NCBI RefSeq assembly: GCF_025128095.1
Contig: NZ_JAHLYT010000031.1
Coordinates: forward strand, 1-64,000
DNA: 64,000 bases
Direction of reading: 5' to 3'
From: Synechococcus sp. CS-1328
GTDB taxonomy: Bacteria > Cyanobacteriota > Cyanobacteriia > PCC-6307 > Cyanobiaceae
The number at the start of each line of letters is the position of its first letter. The first letter of the stretch is position 1. The notes under the pieces are model-generated. The model had not been told where the DNA came from. It saw nothing but the letters and a program-made list of their open reading frames with translations, and ran no database searches. The translations under genes and the position numbers were made by a program. Positions 63,641 through 64,000 of this stretch are shown here, in pieces.

Positions 63641-63760
63641 ATGCTCGCCCTCAAGATCTCGGTTTACTCCGTCGTTTTCTTCTTCATCGGGATCTTCGTG
63701 TTCGGCTTCCTGGCGAGTGATCCCAGCCGGACCCCCAGCCGCAAGGACCTCGAGGATTGA
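63641..63760 (+). CDS. psbI: Photosystem II protein PsbI
   Basis: A 39-residue subunit: [24 protein letters not shown], then [11 protein letters not shown]. One membrane helix next to D1. The full standard length and sequence pattern are present. It stands alone downstream of the GH38 gene's start region. Confidence 0.97.
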   Translation: MLALKISVYSVVFFFIGIFVFGFLASDPSRTPSRKDLED

Positions 63761-63864
63761 GGCGAGCCCTGGGGCCGCTCCTCCTGCCGTGACACCAACC
63801 GGCCGCCGCGCAGCCTGAGCGACCGCTCCCCCGTGTCAGGATCTGCCCCGTTTCGCAATACCCC

Positions 63865-64000
63865 GTGGCGCCCACCCCCCGGCCAGTGCAATGGGCCCGT
63901 GGCGCCAGCGGTGCGGTGGTTCTGTGGCTGAGCGCCGGCCTGCCCGCCGCCTTGGCCGCTGAACCAGCCGCCAGCCCGCCGCTGCCAGCCGAGCCAATGG
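63865..64000 (+). CDS. Start of a probable secreted protein (cut by window end)
   Basis: From GTG 63865 the frame reads V-A-P-T-P-R-P-V-Q-W-A-R, a hydrophobic stretch (SGAVVLWLSAGLPAALA) and A-A-E-P-A-A-S-P-P-L-P, open to the window edge. It looks like a signal peptide with cleavage after A-L-A-A. Too short to assign. Other frames in this stretch are less coherent. Confidence 0.5.
   Translation, partial: MAPTPRPVQWARGASGAVVLWLSAGLPAALAAEPAASPPLPAEPM

Overview
The window is chromosomal DNA of a high-GC picocyanobacterium, most like Cyanobium or Synechococcus of the marine/freshwater picocyanobacterial clade. The evidence is genes for photosystem II (psbA, psbO, psbH, psbN, psbI), the nitrogen regulator ntcA, beta-carotene hydroxylase crtR, ictB, an FtsH3-type protease, and many small cyanobacteria-specific families (Ycf20, Ycf66, and probable DUF2555, DUF3084, DUF3146 and DUF3177 members). 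All function calls come from reading translated sequence and remembered family motifs; no database search was run.

Layout. (1) 1-646: the 3' part of psbA, closed by a clean terminator. (2) About 730-22,200: a 21-kb accessory block lying between psbA and aroC, which are neighbours in the marine picocyanobacteria I remember. It holds two cytosolic-type sulfatases with a C-T-A-G-R formylglycine motif, a divergent AraC-type regulator, a secreted HAD phosphatase, two DUF1254/DUF1214 proteins, one intact formylglycine-generating enzyme (FGE) with both catalytic cysteines, three BASS-type carriers, DUF1622 and DUF202 membrane proteins, a pentapeptide-repeat membrane protein, an outer-membrane protein and an MscS channel. 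It is also full of decayed duplicates: a second FGE fused to a broken SulP carrier, a vestigial third FGE tail, a ten-codon DUF202 vestige, a frameshifted DUF1622 gene and a broken MscS copy in inverted orientation. (3) 22,238-64,000: a housekeeping backbone. It runs aroC, then eda-ftsH-sat-psbO (minus strand), coaBC, tRNA-Ala(CGC), an RTX protein remnant, pyrB, a 3-methyladenine glycosylase, gatC, crtR, tRNA-Leu(UAG), ycf66, ileS, FIST-trmB-ictB-kinase, glmM, a lytic transglycosylase, a NIL-ferredoxin, a thioredoxin-like protein, thyX, dcd, a CobO-like protein, ntcA, a sulfotransferase, DUF3084, pth, tatA, psbH/psbN, a GH38 mannosidase and psbI.

How the genes work together. In the accessory block the sulfatases need their Cys oxidised to formylglycine, and the intact FGE can supply that aerobically. 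BASS carriers, the former SulP carrier, the outer-membrane protein and MscS channels could move the sulfate ester or the released anion. The most economical reading is a horizontally acquired sulfate-ester scavenging island that expanded by duplicating an FGE-DUF1622-DUF202-carrier cassette and is now partly decaying. The role of DUF1622, DUF202, DUF1254 and the BASS proteins in it is inference.

No CRISPR array, rRNA, insertion sequence, integrase or phage gene was seen.
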